From positions 62,001 through 126,000 of the forward strand of contig CALUQH010000031.1 of assembly GCA_944322885.1 (NCBI GenBank): DNA of 64,000 bases, given 5' to 3'. This DNA comes from Candidatus Gastranaerophilales bacterium (GTDB taxonomy: Bacteria > Cyanobacteriota > Vampirovibrionia > Gastranaerophilales > Gastranaerophilaceae). The position numbers and the translations under genes are program-made. This document shows positions 18,501 to 26,541 of this stretch, one piece after another. Numbering within the stretch: position 1 is the stretch's first letter; each line of letters begins with the position of its first letter. Below the pieces are notes generated by a model. That model did not search any database. It was not told the origin of the DNA and worked only from the letters and a program-made list of their open reading frames with translations.

Positions 18501-18894
18501 TAACACGTTCCGCACCGTTAACAATGAAAGTACCTTTGTCAGTCATTGTCGGAATATCGCCGATATATACTTCCTGTTCTTTAATTTCACCGCTGTCACG
18601 GTTAACCAGTCTTACCATAACGCGTAATTGTTTTGCGTAAGTAGCGTCATGAATTCTTGCTTCTTCAATTGTATACTTTGCATTATCGAAAGTATAGTTT
18701 GGTAAAAAGTGTAATTCTAATCTGCCTGTATAGTCTTTAATAGGAGAGAAAGAAAGTAATTCTTCCTTTAAACCTTCTTTTAAAAACCATTCAAACGATT
18801 TTTTCTGCACTTCAATAAGGTCCGGTAAATCATCCAAGCGAGTATGCGGTATACCCATTGGAGTTACTCTTTCTGCATATTTTGTGTTAGACAT
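15577..18894 (-). CDS. rpoB: RNA polymerase beta subunit
   Basis: The 1105-residue beta subunit has all main landmarks. The rifampicin-binding segment [20 protein letters not shown] is followed by [11 protein letters not shown], retaining the Asp, His and Ser residues associated with a sensitive pocket. [17 protein letters not shown] and the catalytic-centre segments [13 protein letters not shown] and [10 protein letters not shown] are present, as is the C-terminal [18 protein letters not shown]. The start follows a GAGGTG site. It is the first gene of the operon and is not preceded by rplJ/rplL, unlike most bacteria; a divergent hypothetical gene lies upstream. Confidence 0.97.
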   Translation of the reverse strand: MSNTKYAERVTPMGIPHTRLDDLPDLIEVQKKSFEWFLKEGLKEELLSFSPIKDYTGRLELHFLPNYTFDNAKYTIEEARIHDATYAKQLRVMVRLVNRDSGEIKEQEVYIGDIPTMTDKGTFIVNGAERVIVSQIVRSPGVYFKREVSPAGKRLYNATMIPNRGAWLKIETDANDIIYVKIDKNRKILATTLLKAMGITVSEMESLFTHFEFLKKTLDKDTTETTDDALIEVYKKLRPGDPASAAGGRSILEARFFDEKKYDIGRVGRYKLNKKLNLNIPKNQRTLTVQDIVASIEYLINLTYDEGTVDDIDHLGNRRIRSVGELLQNQFRVGLSRIERIVKERMTLQDSETLTPLNLLNTKPLVASLKEFFGSSQLSQFMDQINPLAELTHKRRISALGPGGLMRERAGFAVRDIHPSHYGRICPIETPEGPNAGLIGSLATHAKVNDYGFIEAPFFVVKDGKVTDEVVYMTADEDEEFRCAPADVQLNPDKTFKDEYVPVRYRSEFTMDQSKRVDFVGVSPIQIISVATSLIPFIEHDDANRALMGSNMQRQSVPLLITQRPVVGTGMEKRAARDSGMVIVSDVDGVVERVVGEEIVIRDIQNKPHVYQLMKYVRSNQDTCINQKPLVHEGDKVQAGDVIADGASTNCGELSLGKNVIVAYMPWEGYNYEDAILLSERCVHDDIFTSVHIEKLEIDARQTKLGPEEITREIPNVSEDALRHLDERGIVRIGARVYADDILVGKVTPKGESEHPPEEKLLRAIFAEKARDVKDNSLRVPHGEGGRVLDVKVFDREKGDELPPGANTVIRVYIAQKRKVSVGDKLSGRHGNKGIVSRILPKEDMPFLPDGTPVDIVLNPLGVPSRMNVGQTYELLLGLAAYLTGNYYETPSFDERYGDNQSEIATKAELLKGIKESGCDWVNEDGKVRLIDGRTGEPFDEPVAVGLSYILKLVHLVDDKIHARSTGPYSLVTQQPLGGKAQFGGQRFGEMEVWALEAYGAAYTLQEMLTIKSDDVNGRNRAYEAIVKGDNIPRPGIPESFKVLVRELQSIGLDITVAKKDGTEVDLMTDMDDLRKSAPRRVLSDMDSELLNINFFETPTTFGDI

Positions 18895-19096
18895 TAATTC
18901 ACCTCGTCTATGTGTACTTACTATATAAAAAATTTTTTAATTTTTGAATTTATATCATGCTTTTCAGCATCTCTAAATGATTATCTAACTTGAGGCTGTA
19001 AACCTTTCATTTTACTGAATTTCAGCTTAATGAACTTTAATGTTTCAACTTAATTTTAGGCACAATACACCTAACTTAAATTTAACATGTTCTTAA

Positions 19097-19124
19097 ATCA
19101 TAATACATCAATTTTCATCGTCAA
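19097..19124 (-). promoter_or_regulatory. candidate promoter of the rpoB operon in a 390-base intergenic region
   Basis: On the minus strand TTGACG (19119-19124) and TATGAT (19097-19102) are 16 bases apart, leaving a leader of roughly 195 bases before the rpoB ATG. The rest of the 18895-19284 gap is AT-rich with no gene or stable hairpin that I can see. The long leader could hold control elements, but I recognise none. Confidence 0.5.
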
Positions 19125-19284
19125 GAAAATATACTTAATTTTAGAAAAATATGTTAAATTATTGTTACAAACTGTTAGATGCTTGATTTTAACGGACGGA
19201 AAGCTTGATTATATCTGACTTATAGTGTCAAGTCTGTACATACGGAGTTTACATAGTATTATAATATTTAAAGATGGGGGTTAT

Positions 19285-19938
19285 ATGAAAAAATTTGCGA
19301 TTTTATTACTTATATTAATGTTAGGGAAAGTTTCATTCTGCGCGGATGTCGCGCCTGTTGTACAGGAAAAAATTATTCAGGAAAATGTTCCGTCGGAAAT
19401 TGTACTGACAGGAAATCTTGTTTTCGACTGGCTTGATATTTCACAGGTCCAAAGAGATGCAGTTATTGAAAAGTATCAGAATGAACTTTTTACGGAAGAT
19501 ACTGTTTATAAGTATAAAAAGAAAGAATTCAGATCAGAGTACAGTGATTATTTAAAAGATAAGGATTACAAAAGACATTACAGACTGGTCAGCGAAGGTG
19601 TTAAAGAAACAGATACAGAAAACCTTTGCGGTTTCTATTATAAAGACAATTTACTTATAAGTTATGCCGTCCAATATAAAAATGATTTGCGGACTGTTTA
19701 TTACTATGACGCATTGGGAAAACTCAGATATATTGATAAATTCTCAGAAAATTATCCGAATTTTCCTTATATGTCAAAACAATACAGGGCAAACGGAACT
19801 TTAGTAAGCGCAATATATTTTATATCTCATGATATGCAGTATATGTACGAATCCGATAAAAAATTTATAGGTGCGTGGTATAAAGATAAAATGTATGACA
19901 GACATGCAAAGCAAACTTTGACCCGTACTAACTGGTAA
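19285..19938 (+). CDS. hypothetical secreted protein, 217 aa
   Basis: The best start is the ATG at 19285 behind GATGGGGG; the frame extends further upstream but without a ribosome site. Residues 1-21 form a signal peptide (MKKFAILLLILMLGKVSFCA), so the protein is exported. The body is Tyr-, Lys- and Asp-rich with a YYYDALGKLRYIDKF segment followed by QYRANGTLVSAIYFI, loosely resembling the short G-x-L repeats of MORN-type outer-surface proteins. That resemblance is weak and no function is assigned. It is divergent from rpoB. Confidence 0.7.
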   Translation: MKKFAILLLILMLGKVSFCADVAPVVQEKIIQENVPSEIVLTGNLVFDWLDISQVQRDAVIEKYQNELFTEDTVYKYKKKEFRSEYSDYLKDKDYKRHYRLVSEGVKETDTENLCGFYYKDNLLISYAVQYKNDLRTVYYYDALGKLRYIDKFSENYPNFPYMSKQYRANGTLVSAIYFISHDMQYMYESDKKFIGAWYKDKMYDRHAKQTLTRTNW

Positions 19939-20054
19939 TTCTCTAAACCGGTAAGATTCTTTTTTGTTTTTATTTGTAAATTTTTGTTAAACATGCTGGC
20001 AAAAAATTTTTTTAGTGTTTTTATATAATCTTGGGTAAAGAGAAAGGAGTTTAT

Positions 20055-20543
20055 ATGAGAGTAAACAGTGTTCAAAATTCTCAAAATTTTGGTATGGCTT
20101 TTAGATTAAATGGCGAAGGTGCAAAAAAACTCGCCGAAAAATTCCACAATTTCAGTGATCCGGGGATTGCTGAAAGTTACTTTGTTAAAAATTTTGTGAA
20201 ACCTGTTGAAAAATTTAAAAGTGAAGTTATCTATGACGGCAAAGATGTATTTGTAAGAGATCATCTGACAGCTGATATTTATCAGGTTGCAAATAAGAAA
20301 CCTTTGGTTGATGGTGCATCCGTTTTTTATTCCGTAAAAAACAAAGCTAAAAATGACATGTTATTCAAAGTTGACTATTGGACTAAGGAAGATGTTCCAA
20401 ACCTGAAAGAAATGTCCTCAACAAATGATATGGAAACCAGATTAAATTATGCGAAAGAAATCGTAAAAGAAATGGGTAAAAAAGAACATACAGTGGAAAC
20501 AACAGAAGAAACGGCCGAAAGATTAAATAAAATATACGGTTAA
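20055..20543 (+). CDS. hypothetical protein, 162 aa
   Basis: The ATG at 20055 has a strong AAAGGAG site nine bases upstream, which favours it over the in-frame upstream start at 20031. The protein begins MRVNSVQNSQNFGMAFRLNG, a short Asn/Gln-rich N-terminus with a NFGM motif, then a charged body with helices at both ends. No signal peptide, membrane segment or catalytic motif is evident. Function unknown. A strong hairpin ends the transcript. Confidence 0.7.
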   Translation: MRVNSVQNSQNFGMAFRLNGEGAKKLAEKFHNFSDPGIAESYFVKNFVKPVEKFKSEVIYDGKDVFVRDHLTADIYQVANKKPLVDGASVFYSVKNKAKNDMLFKVDYWTKEDVPNLKEMSSTNDMETRLNYAKEIVKEMGKKEHTVETTEETAERLNKIYG

Positions 20544-20556
20544 GTTTTTCTCGTAA

Positions 20557-20597
20557 ATAAAATACGGTCAACTTTATTTAAAGTTGACCGTATTTAT
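20557..20597. terminator. bidirectional terminator
   Basis: Perfect 14-bp arms ATACGGTCAACTTT and AAAGTTGACCGTAT with a 4-base loop lie between the convergent genes ending at 20543 and 20615, flanked by A and T runs. Confidence 0.85.
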
Positions 20598-20614
20598 ATA
20601 ATTTAGAATTCCCT

Positions 20615-23191
20615 TCAAGGTTTCACAATAGATAAAACATAATTGTTATTGAAATATTTATTTGCAACTTCTATAATGTCCGATTCTGTTACGCTGTTTA
20701 TAAGTTTTGCGTATTCTTCATCAAATTCATAGCCTCTGCCCGATGCTTCAAACCAGCCTAAAGTTGTAGCTTTGTCGAGGTTTGTTTCCTGACCTATTAT
20801 GTAGTGGCCGAGGAGTTTATCTTTTGCTTCCTGAAGTTCTTTTGTCCCTACAAATTCTGTTTTTAGTCTGAAAACTTCTTCCTGAAGTCTTTTGACGGCA
20901 TAGTCAAGGTTTTGCGGGTTTGTTCCTATGTAAACTATAAAAGAGCCTTTTAATACGTTGGACGAATACTGCGAACCAAGCTGATATGCGAGCCCGTCTT
21001 TATCTCTGAGGTTTTTAAATAAGCGTGAGCTCATTCCTGTTCCTAACAGAGAGTCAATAACTTCCAAAGTTGCATATTCTTTTTTGTTTAAAAGCCCCGA
21101 TGTCTGCCAGCCCATAAAAATCCAGTCTGTTTTAAGATTCTTTATGGAAGTTGAAACTTTTTTGCCTTCCTTTAGTGAAGGTATTGAATACTTGGCGTAG
21201 TCAAATTTTTCGCCTTTTTTATTATTGAAAATTTTGGTAAATTCGTCTATGGTTTTGTCTTTATCAATGTTTCCGTTAATAGATATTACTACATTTTGCG
21301 GATAGAACGCTTTTGCATAATAATTTTTTATATCTTCAACCTGAATTTGCGGGAGTGTTTTTTCAAGTTTTGAATTAGAAATTGAATACGGAGTATTTTC
21401 AAATATATAGTTTTTGAAATTATCTATGGCAATATTCAGCGGAATATCTTTACTCTTTTTTATTGCATTGAGTTTATCGGTTCTTGATTTTTCTATTTCG
21501 TAATCGTCCAGAGTTGCGTTGTTAATAACCTCGTTTAAAAGCTCAAGAGTTTTGTCGTATTCATTTTTAGTTGTAAGAACAGTTATCATAAAGCTGTCAG
21601 CTTTTACTGACGGAACAATTTTTATTCCGTTATCTTCAAGAGTTTGGGCAAATTCAAGGGATGAATATTTTTTTGTCCCTTTTGTCAAAACAGATGCTGT
21701 TAAATCTGCAGTTCCAGGAATCGTTTCTATAAATTCTCCGCCTTTTGAGAATATTGAAATTGCAATAATGTCATTTGCCTGATTTGGAGTAAGCAGAAGT
21801 GTTGTACCGTTTGAAAGTTGATATTTTTGAGTATTTTTATTTTCATTTATTAATTTGGCCGGAGAATTTTTTACTGCTGTGTTTGAAACTTTAACTTCTT
21901 TGCAGGTATTCGGGAGCAGAATTGAAACTGCGCTTTTTTCTTTACCTAAATATTTATCAGCGACTCTTTTTACGTCTTCGGCCGTAACTTTTTTGATATT
22001 GTCAAGATATGTTTCGTAGTATTTTATATCATCAGTGGTAACATAAGTGTAGCCGATTTCGCCTGCTATGTTTGAAATTGATTCTCTTGCATAATACGTA
22101 TCTCTTTCAATGATGTTTTTAGCAAGCCTCAACTGTTCCTGTGTCACTCCGTTTTTCTGAATATTTTTTATTTCGTCAAAAATTGTCTGCTCGAGTTTTG
22201 AACATTTTTCAGGGTTAAAAGTTGCTGATATATAAAAAATCCCGTCATCCCTAAAACCGCTGTTAGAGGCGCTTATAGAAGTTGCAAGCTGTTTTTGTTC
22301 TTTAATTGTTCTGTAAAAAACAGATGAGCGTCCGTCCCCGAGAATTGTTGAAAGTATGTCAAGTGCATAAGAATCTTTGTCATCAACTTTTGTTCCGCGG
22401 AAGCCTATGAGCATATACCCTGTTTGTGTATCAGAGTAAGCAATGTTTTTAGCTTGTGATGTAAGTATTTTTTCTTTCGGGAAAGTATTTTTTACCGGTT
22501 TTTTGTATTCTGAATTAAAATCCTGTTTCACTTTTTCAAGAGCCGATGCGGAATCTACATCACCTACTATTACCGTAACCATGTTTGACGGGGAATAGTG
22601 CTTATTATAGTAATCAAGGATTTGATCTCTGTGTATAGTGCTTATTATATCTGCTTTTCCAATAACCTTTCTTTTATAAGGGTGTGTTGTATAAAGCATA
22701 TTTACAAGATTATCGTAAACAAGGGTGTTCGGGGAATTTGCATCCTTCATAATTTCTTCAATAACTACTTTTCTTTCCTTTTCAAGTTCTTTTCTGGGGA
22801 TAAGCGGATGCAGAAGCATATCCGAGTGCATTTCAAGAGCCAGATTAAAATCTTTGGATGGAATTGTTATATAGTAGTGTGTAAAATCTTTGCTTGTTGC
22901 GGCGTTTGTAACGGCTCCTTTAGTTTCAAGGATTTTGTCAAATTCGCCCGGTCCATGGTTTGTAGAGCCTTTAAAAAATAAATGTTCCAAAAAGTGAGAA
23001 ACTCCGTTATTCTGGTCATCCTCGTTAATTGATCCAGTCTTTATCCAGGTGTCTATTGTTACAATCGGATTTGTTTTAACCTCTTTTATAACAACGGTCT
23101 GGCCGTTATCAAGTTTATAAACGTTAAAATCTGCCGCATTTACAATATTGGCAAATAATACGGTTATTAATAGAACAATAAGTTTTTTCAT
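20615..23191 (-). CDS. M16-family zinc peptidase with two fused halves, exported
   Basis: From the ATG at 23191 (behind AAGGGGAT) the protein has 858 residues and a signal peptide ending NAA near residue 20. The inverted zinc motif of the M16 family is HFLEH at 66-70, with the downstream metal-binding glutamate expected in ERKVVIEEIMKD. The second half, from about residue 440, repeats the M16 fold without an HxxEH motif, the usual inactive partner domain. Bacterial relatives (pitrilysin or PqqL-like) degrade small peptides in the periplasm. The in-frame upstream codon at 23218 lacks a signal-peptide-like start. Confidence 0.9.
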   Translation of the reverse strand: MKKLIVLLITVLFANIVNAADFNVYKLDNGQTVVIKEVKTNPIVTIDTWIKTGSINEDDQNNGVSHFLEHLFFKGSTNHGPGEFDKILETKGAVTNAATSKDFTHYYITIPSKDFNLALEMHSDMLLHPLIPRKELEKERKVVIEEIMKDANSPNTLVYDNLVNMLYTTHPYKRKVIGKADIISTIHRDQILDYYNKHYSPSNMVTVIVGDVDSASALEKVKQDFNSEYKKPVKNTFPKEKILTSQAKNIAYSDTQTGYMLIGFRGTKVDDKDSYALDILSTILGDGRSSVFYRTIKEQKQLATSISASNSGFRDDGIFYISATFNPEKCSKLEQTIFDEIKNIQKNGVTQEQLRLAKNIIERDTYYARESISNIAGEIGYTYVTTDDIKYYETYLDNIKKVTAEDVKRVADKYLGKEKSAVSILLPNTCKEVKVSNTAVKNSPAKLINENKNTQKYQLSNGTTLLLTPNQANDIIAISIFSKGGEFIETIPGTADLTASVLTKGTKKYSSLEFAQTLEDNGIKIVPSVKADSFMITVLTTKNEYDKTLELLNEVINNATLDDYEIEKSRTDKLNAIKKSKDIPLNIAIDNFKNYIFENTPYSISNSKLEKTLPQIQVEDIKNYYAKAFYPQNVVISINGNIDKDKTIDEFTKIFNNKKGEKFDYAKYSIPSLKEGKKVSTSIKNLKTDWIFMGWQTSGLLNKKEYATLEVIDSLLGTGMSSRLFKNLRDKDGLAYQLGSQYSSNVLKGSFIVYIGTNPQNLDYAVKRLQEEVFRLKTEFVGTKELQEAKDKLLGHYIIGQETNLDKATTLGWFEASGRGYEFDEEYAKLINSVTESDIIEVANKYFNNNYVLSIVKP

Positions 23192-23288
23192 TTTATCCCC
23201 TTCTCTTAAAATACACATAACCTATATTAAACATAATACAATAAATTTTTATATAGTAAACAGATTTATTTTTGTTAGAAAAGTTGAT

Positions 23289-23327
23289 AAAAAAAACGTC
23301 ATTTTATAGAAAATGACGTTTTTTTTA
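23289..23327. terminator. terminator after prepilin A
   Basis: Arms AACGTCATTTT and AAAATGACGTT with a 4-base loop are flanked by A and T runs. It begins directly after the prepilin A stop and lies upstream of the M16 gene on the same strand. Confidence 0.85.
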
Positions 23328-23328
23328 T

Positions 23329-24302
23329 TTAAAAACTGATTTTTCTAGGATAGTTTTTGGGCACTTTCCAGCCGTTTCTTTGTATTATTGCAGTGCAATA
23401 TACTCCGCTGCCTGCATTACAGCCTCTTGTACCATCTGTGTATAATGTATTTTCGTCTCCGTCCCACTTATATAATGTCGGTTCCATCCCTTTTTTATAT
23501 AAATATTTCCAATCAGCAGATTTACCGTCAATCGGATAAAACTCAAAAGCAAATCTGCAGCTTCCTGTAGATTTTTCCTTTTCAATACATTTTTCAGGAT
23601 TTTTAGGAATAAAGCCAATATCACGATTTTCGTGTTGTGCGAAATAAAAAGCACTTCCGTCGGCTAAAAAATAAAGAATAATTTTGTTTCCATTAGCATC
23701 TTTAGATTCTTTTTTTTGTGTAATTTTTAAATAAGGCGCCAGATACTTTTGAAAAGATTCATCATTTTTATCGGCTTGATTAACCAGATTACCTTCATCA
23801 TCTCTTGTATCATAGTTAAAGTAGCTCCAGGTTTCGACTTCTCCGTTATCGACAATAGATTGTAAAATAGCTTGATTCATAACAGAATAAAATTTTTTTA
23901 ATCTTGTTTCTGTTACGCTATGGTTGTAATTTTGAATTAAAGCCGGCATAGTTAATGCAGCAACGACACCTATAATTCCAAGTGTAATCAAAACTTCTGC
24001 TAAAGTAAATGCTGTTTTTTGTTTTAGTGAAATGTGAAATGTGAAACGTGAAATGATGTTATTTCCCTCCCTGATTAGGGAGGGACTAAGGGTGGGTAAC
24101 AATCTTCTATTGTTTGATCGATTAAAACCCATCCCATCCTTCCCTGTATAGGGAAGGAGCATATTTTTTTGAGAGCTTCGCTCACTGATAACAGCCTGCC
24201 ATCTTGCCTTCTTGCCCTCCAGTCTTCTAATTATAAATCTAAAAGGCCTCTCTATACTTGATTTTTCGGGGGGGGGGCGATTCTCAGCTCTTCTTTATTC
24301 AT
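23329..24302 (-). CDS. prepilin-like protein A, frame interrupted by a C10 tract
   Basis: A promoter, an AGGAGG site and an ATG at 24302 begin the frame MNKEELRI, which runs into ten C residues. As written, translation continues PPP-KNQV and stops at TAG after 16 codons. With 11 C the frame stays open into the prepilin: a 98-residue leader, then FTLAEVLITLGIIG and a globular domain ending WKVPKNYPRKISF (324 residues in all). The open part alone starts at 24162, where no ribosome site exists. The leader includes a block of three hairpins also present in prepilin C. The mature domain resembles B and C closely. It could be phase-off, expressed through slippage, or a length error in the sequence. 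Confidence 0.8.
24064..24185. repeat. three-hairpin palindromic element, copy 1, inside the prepilin A leader
   Basis: Three hairpins follow each other: TCCCTCCCT/AGGGAGGGA (24064-24085), TCCTTCCCT/AGGGAAGGA (24137-24158) and GAGC-TTC-GCTC (24173-24183). A second copy lies at 33977-34098 in the same place of prepilin C. Prepilins B, D and E lack it. It is translated in frame as leader sequence, like the palindromic elements known inside Rickettsia genes. Confidence 0.75.
24268..24277. repeat. G10 homopolymer (C10 in coding sense) in prepilin A
   Basis: Ten G on the + strand lie in codons 9-12 of prepilin A. The + strand context is TTTTTC-G10-CGATTCTCAGCT. Eleven, eight or fourteen bases would keep the frame open into the prepilin; ten closes it. 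Confidence 0.9.
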
Positions 24303-24333
24303 AATTTTGCCTCCTGATTTCTTATGTATTTAT

Positions 24334-24362
24334 ATTTTAACTTATAACACATAATATTTCAA
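24334..24362 (-). promoter_or_regulatory. promoter of prepilin A
   Basis: On the minus strand TTGAAA (24357-24362) and TAAAAT (24334-24339) are 17 bases apart, about 30 bases before the AGGAGG site and the ATG at 24302. Confidence 0.65.
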
Positions 24363-24369
24363 GTTCATA

Positions 24370-24642
24370 TTAACGTTTAAACAATTTTTTTAAAATCGGG
24401 AAAGATAGTGCTAATGCTCCGAGTCCGAGAAAAGCAAAAACGGATTTGGGAGTTTTTTTCTTGGTAATACTTTCGCTGTTTTGTATAGAAACATATACAT
24501 CTTGGTTCAATGCGCCTAATTCTTTCTCTGCTTGAAAAGGTGAATACAGCACCGGTTTGTAACATTTATCCGGCGGATTTATAATCCCCACAGTAAGCGG
24601 CGGATTTTTCATATTGGGATTTACACTAACACTTCCTGTCAT
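24370..24642 (-). CDS. hypothetical small protein with C-terminal hydrophobic helix, 90 aa
   Basis: I chose the ATG at 24642 because the longer frame begins with TTG at 24714 inside the promoter of the neighbouring perR gene. The protein begins MTGSVSVNPNMKNPPLTVG, has a polar middle, and ends with a hydrophobic helix followed by a basic tail (LSFPILKKLFKR), so it may be tail-anchored. No family is recognised. It is divergent from perR and upstream of prepilin A on the same strand. No strong ribosome site is visible, so the call is moderate. Confidence 0.5.
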   Translation of the reverse strand: MTGSVSVNPNMKNPPLTVGIINPPDKCYKPVLYSPFQAEKELGALNQDVYVSIQNSESITKKKTPKSVFAFLGLGALALSFPILKKLFKR

Positions 24643-24707
24643 AATTCTATAAAAACAAAAAATGTAAATAAATTGCGCCCTATGTGTATTTATATTAAGT
24701 TGTATTC

Positions 24708-24750
24708 TTGACAAAAATTTAAAAATTTTATAAAATGAGAATTATTATTA
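24708..24750 (+). promoter_or_regulatory. perR promoter with Fur/PerR-type operator
   Basis: TTGACA (24708-24713) and TAAAAT (24731-24736) are 17 bases apart. The 15 bases 24736-24750, TGAGAATTATTATTA, match the 7-1-7 Fur-family operator TGATAAT-N-ATTATCA at 12 of 14 defined positions and overlap the end of the -10 box. This placement suggests the regulator represses its own operon. Confidence 0.75.
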
Positions 24751-24765
24751 TTTTTGGAAGGAAAT

Positions 24766-25158
24766 ATGAATTATTCAAGACAAAGAGAAGTTATTTTACA
24801 AACATTAAAGTCAAATGTTGTTCATCCGACAGCGGAATATCTGTATGGAGTATTAAAAGAAAAAGAACCGAATATTAGTCTTGCAACTTTATACAGAAAC
24901 TTGAATCAACTTGCAGAAAATGATATAATAAAAAAAATTGACGGTCTGGAATCATCTTCGCATTATGACCATAATACGCATGAGCATTACCATTTTATAT
25001 GTGAAAAATGTAAGAGAGTTTATGATATAAGTGCGGATGTCGCTCCGGATGTTATCAGGAAAACCGAAGAAAGTACAGGATTTCTTGTAAAAAAACATGA
25101 TATTGTATTCAGCGGCTTATGCAAAGATTGTCTGGAACAAATAAAAGAGAGTAATTAG
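24766..25158 (+). CDS. perR: Fur-family peroxide-responsive repressor, PerR-like
   Basis: The ATG at 24766 follows GGAAGGA. The winged-helix part contains HPTAEYLYGVLKEKEPNISLATLYRNLNQL split around a central turn. The metal region SSHYDHNTHEHYHFICEKC carries the Asp (as in PerR, where Fur has Glu) and the two His that PerR oxidises on peroxide exposure, and two CxxC pairs (CEKC, CKDC) form the structural zinc site. It probably represses this operon when iron- or manganese-loaded and releases it on peroxide. The genes downstream (rubredoxin, rubrerythrins, flavodiiron protein) fit a PerR regulon. Fur-like or Zur-like roles are less likely from residues and context. Confidence 0.85.
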   Translation: MNYSRQREVILQTLKSNVVHPTAEYLYGVLKEKEPNISLATLYRNLNQLAENDIIKKIDGLESSSHYDHNTHEHYHFICEKCKRVYDISADVAPDVIRKTEESTGFLVKKHDIVFSGLCKDCLEQIKESN

Positions 25159-25180
25159 GAAAAGTAAAGGAGAAATTTAA

Positions 25181-25318
25181 ATGGAAAAGTATGTTTGCAC
25201 AGTTTGCGGTTATGTTTATGATCCGGAAGAAAATGGCGGAGTAAAATTTGAAGATTTACCGGATGATTATGTATGCCCTTTATGCGGTGTGGGTAAAGAT
25301 TTATTTGAAAAACAATAA
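25181..25318 (+). CDS. rubredoxin, 45 aa
   Basis: A 45-residue protein beginning [20 protein letters not shown] and ending with [15 protein letters not shown] has the two CxxC pairs that hold the single iron of rubredoxin. The start has an AAAGGAG site nine bases upstream. It is a few residues shorter than the usual 52-54. It lies 22 bases after perR and probably donates electrons to the rubrerythrin and flavodiiron protein that follow. Confidence 0.93.
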   Translation: MEKYVCTVCGYVYDPEENGGVKFEDLPDDYVCPLCGVGKDLFEKQ

Positions 25319-25360
25319 TAGGATTTTTTGCTATTTAAATAATTTTAGAAAGGAAGTGTT

Positions 25361-25903
25361 ATGCCTGAATTAAAGGGAACAAAAACAGAACAAAACTTGT
25401 GGACGGCTTTTGCAGGCGAGTCGCAGGCAAGAAATAAGTATACTTATTATGCTTCTCAGGCTAAAAAAGAAGGTTTTGTTCAAATTAGCAGAATTTTTGA
25501 AGAAACTGCAAATAATGAAAAAGAACATGCAAAAATTTGGTTTAAAGCTTTGCATGGAGATAAAATTCCTGATACTTTGAAAAATCTTGAAGATGCAGCA
25601 GAAGGTGAAAATTACGAATGGACTGATATGTATGCAACTTTTGCAAGAGAAGCTAAAGAAGAAGGGTTTGACACTCTTTCTGCATTGTTTGAACTTGTCG
25701 GAAAGATTGAAAAAGAACATGAAGAAAGATATAGAGCTCTTTTAGAGGCTGTAAAAAACAGTACAGTTTTTGCAAAAAATGAGGTTGTAGTCTGGGAATG
25801 CGGAAACTGCGGTCATATCCATACCGGAGAAAAAGCTCCGCAGCTTTGCCCTGTTTGCAAACATCCTCAAGCCTATTTCTTTATGAAAGCTAAAAATTAT
25901 TAA
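25361..25903 (+). CDS. rbr: rubrerythrin
   Basis: Rubrerythrin reduces hydrogen peroxide to water in anaerobes. The N-terminal four-helix di-iron domain has the ligands in [31 protein letters not shown] and, in the second half, [10 protein letters not shown] and [10 protein letters not shown]. The C-terminal rubredoxin-type domain has [20 protein letters not shown] with two CxxC pairs. A length of 180 is typical. It is third in the perR operon and is followed by a terminator. Confidence 0.95.
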   Translation: MPELKGTKTEQNLWTAFAGESQARNKYTYYASQAKKEGFVQISRIFEETANNEKEHAKIWFKALHGDKIPDTLKNLEDAAEGENYEWTDMYATFAREAKEEGFDTLSALFELVGKIEKEHEERYRALLEAVKNSTVFAKNEVVVWECGNCGHIHTGEKAPQLCPVCKHPQAYFFMKAKNY

Positions 25904-25908
25904 ACGAA

Positions 25909-25940
25909 AAAAAGGCTTTGTTTATAACAAAGCCTTTTTT
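25909..25940 (+). terminator. intrinsic terminator after rubrerythrin
   Basis: Arms AAAGGCTTTGT and ACAAAGCCTTT with a short loop end in six T residues, separating perR-rubredoxin-rubrerythrin from the second rubrerythrin-like gene. Confidence 0.85.
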
Positions 25941-25980
25941 ATGATAAAATATTAATGTGTATAAATAAGAGGGAAATTTT

Positions 25981-26523
25981 GTGGAACTAAGGGGAACAGA
26001 AACTGAAAATAATTTGATTAAAGCTTTCGAGATTAATGCAAAAAGACGCATGGAATACGATATTTACGCTTTAGTTGCTGAAAAATACGGATTTAATGAT
26101 GTCGCCCGCCTTTTAACCAGATTTGCAAACCACGAAAAGGAGCATGCAAAATTGTGGTATAAATGGTTAAAATGTGAGAGCGGAAGCCTTCCTAACCTGC
26201 TTGATTGTGTTAAAAATGCTCTTAGTCAGGAAAAGGATGAAATAGAAGGTTTATATGAAAATTTTGCCCGTAAAGCTAAAGAAGAAGGATTGGAGCATAT
26301 TGCGGGGCTTCTGGAAAACATTGAAAATATTGAAAAAATCCATTATGACAGGTTAAAAAAACTAATCTGGAAGCTGGAAGATTCTGTTGAACCTAACAGC
26401 GACGGAACATATAACTGGGTTTGCAGTACTTGCGGTGCGGTTTTTGTCCAGAAAGAGGAACCTGATTACTGCCCCTTATGCTTAAAAGAAGAAGTATTTT
26501 TTTATAAAAAGCCAAATAAATAG
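25981..26523 (+). CDS. divergent rubrerythrin-like protein
   Basis: Same length (180) and layout as the rubrerythrin before it: a ferritin-like domain and a C-terminal rubredoxin domain with VCSTCGAVF and YCPLC. Start is GTG behind GAGGG. Ligand residues are only partly kept: the first Glu (AFE), HEKEH and IEKIH remain, but the FEET segment of the canonical protein is replaced by LTRF, removing a usual iron-ligand glutamate. It may have a modified di-iron site and another substrate, or be a partner subunit. It forms an operon with the flavodiiron gene 18 bases downstream. Confidence 0.85.
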   Translation: MELRGTETENNLIKAFEINAKRRMEYDIYALVAEKYGFNDVARLLTRFANHEKEHAKLWYKWLKCESGSLPNLLDCVKNALSQEKDEIEGLYENFARKAKEEGLEHIAGLLENIENIEKIHYDRLKKLIWKLEDSVEPNSDGTYNWVCSTCGAVFVQKEEPDYCPLCLKEEVFFYKKPNK

Positions 26524-26541
26524 TAAAGGAGAAATATAAAT

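Noticed and set aside
23977-24185. CRISPR-like array from the repeated GGGAGGG/GGGAAGGA units
   Set aside because: The units are palindromes of different sequence and spacing, occur once each per copy, and are translated in frame; no cas genes are present.
24268-24277. G-quadruplex as the function of the G10 tracts
   Set aside because: A single run of ten G cannot supply four G-runs with loops for a stable intramolecular quadruplex, and the flanks are not G-rich.
24163-24302. Treating prepilins A-E as simple pseudogenes
   Set aside because: Four retain clear promoters and all five have Shine-Dalgarno sites, starts and intact downstream frames, and all break at the same homopolymer by the same one base. 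Random decay would not give this.
24643-24714. TTG start at 24714 for the small gene ending at 24370
   Set aside because: It would place the N-terminus within the perR promoter and gives a leader without protein-like character; the ATG at 24642 is preferred.
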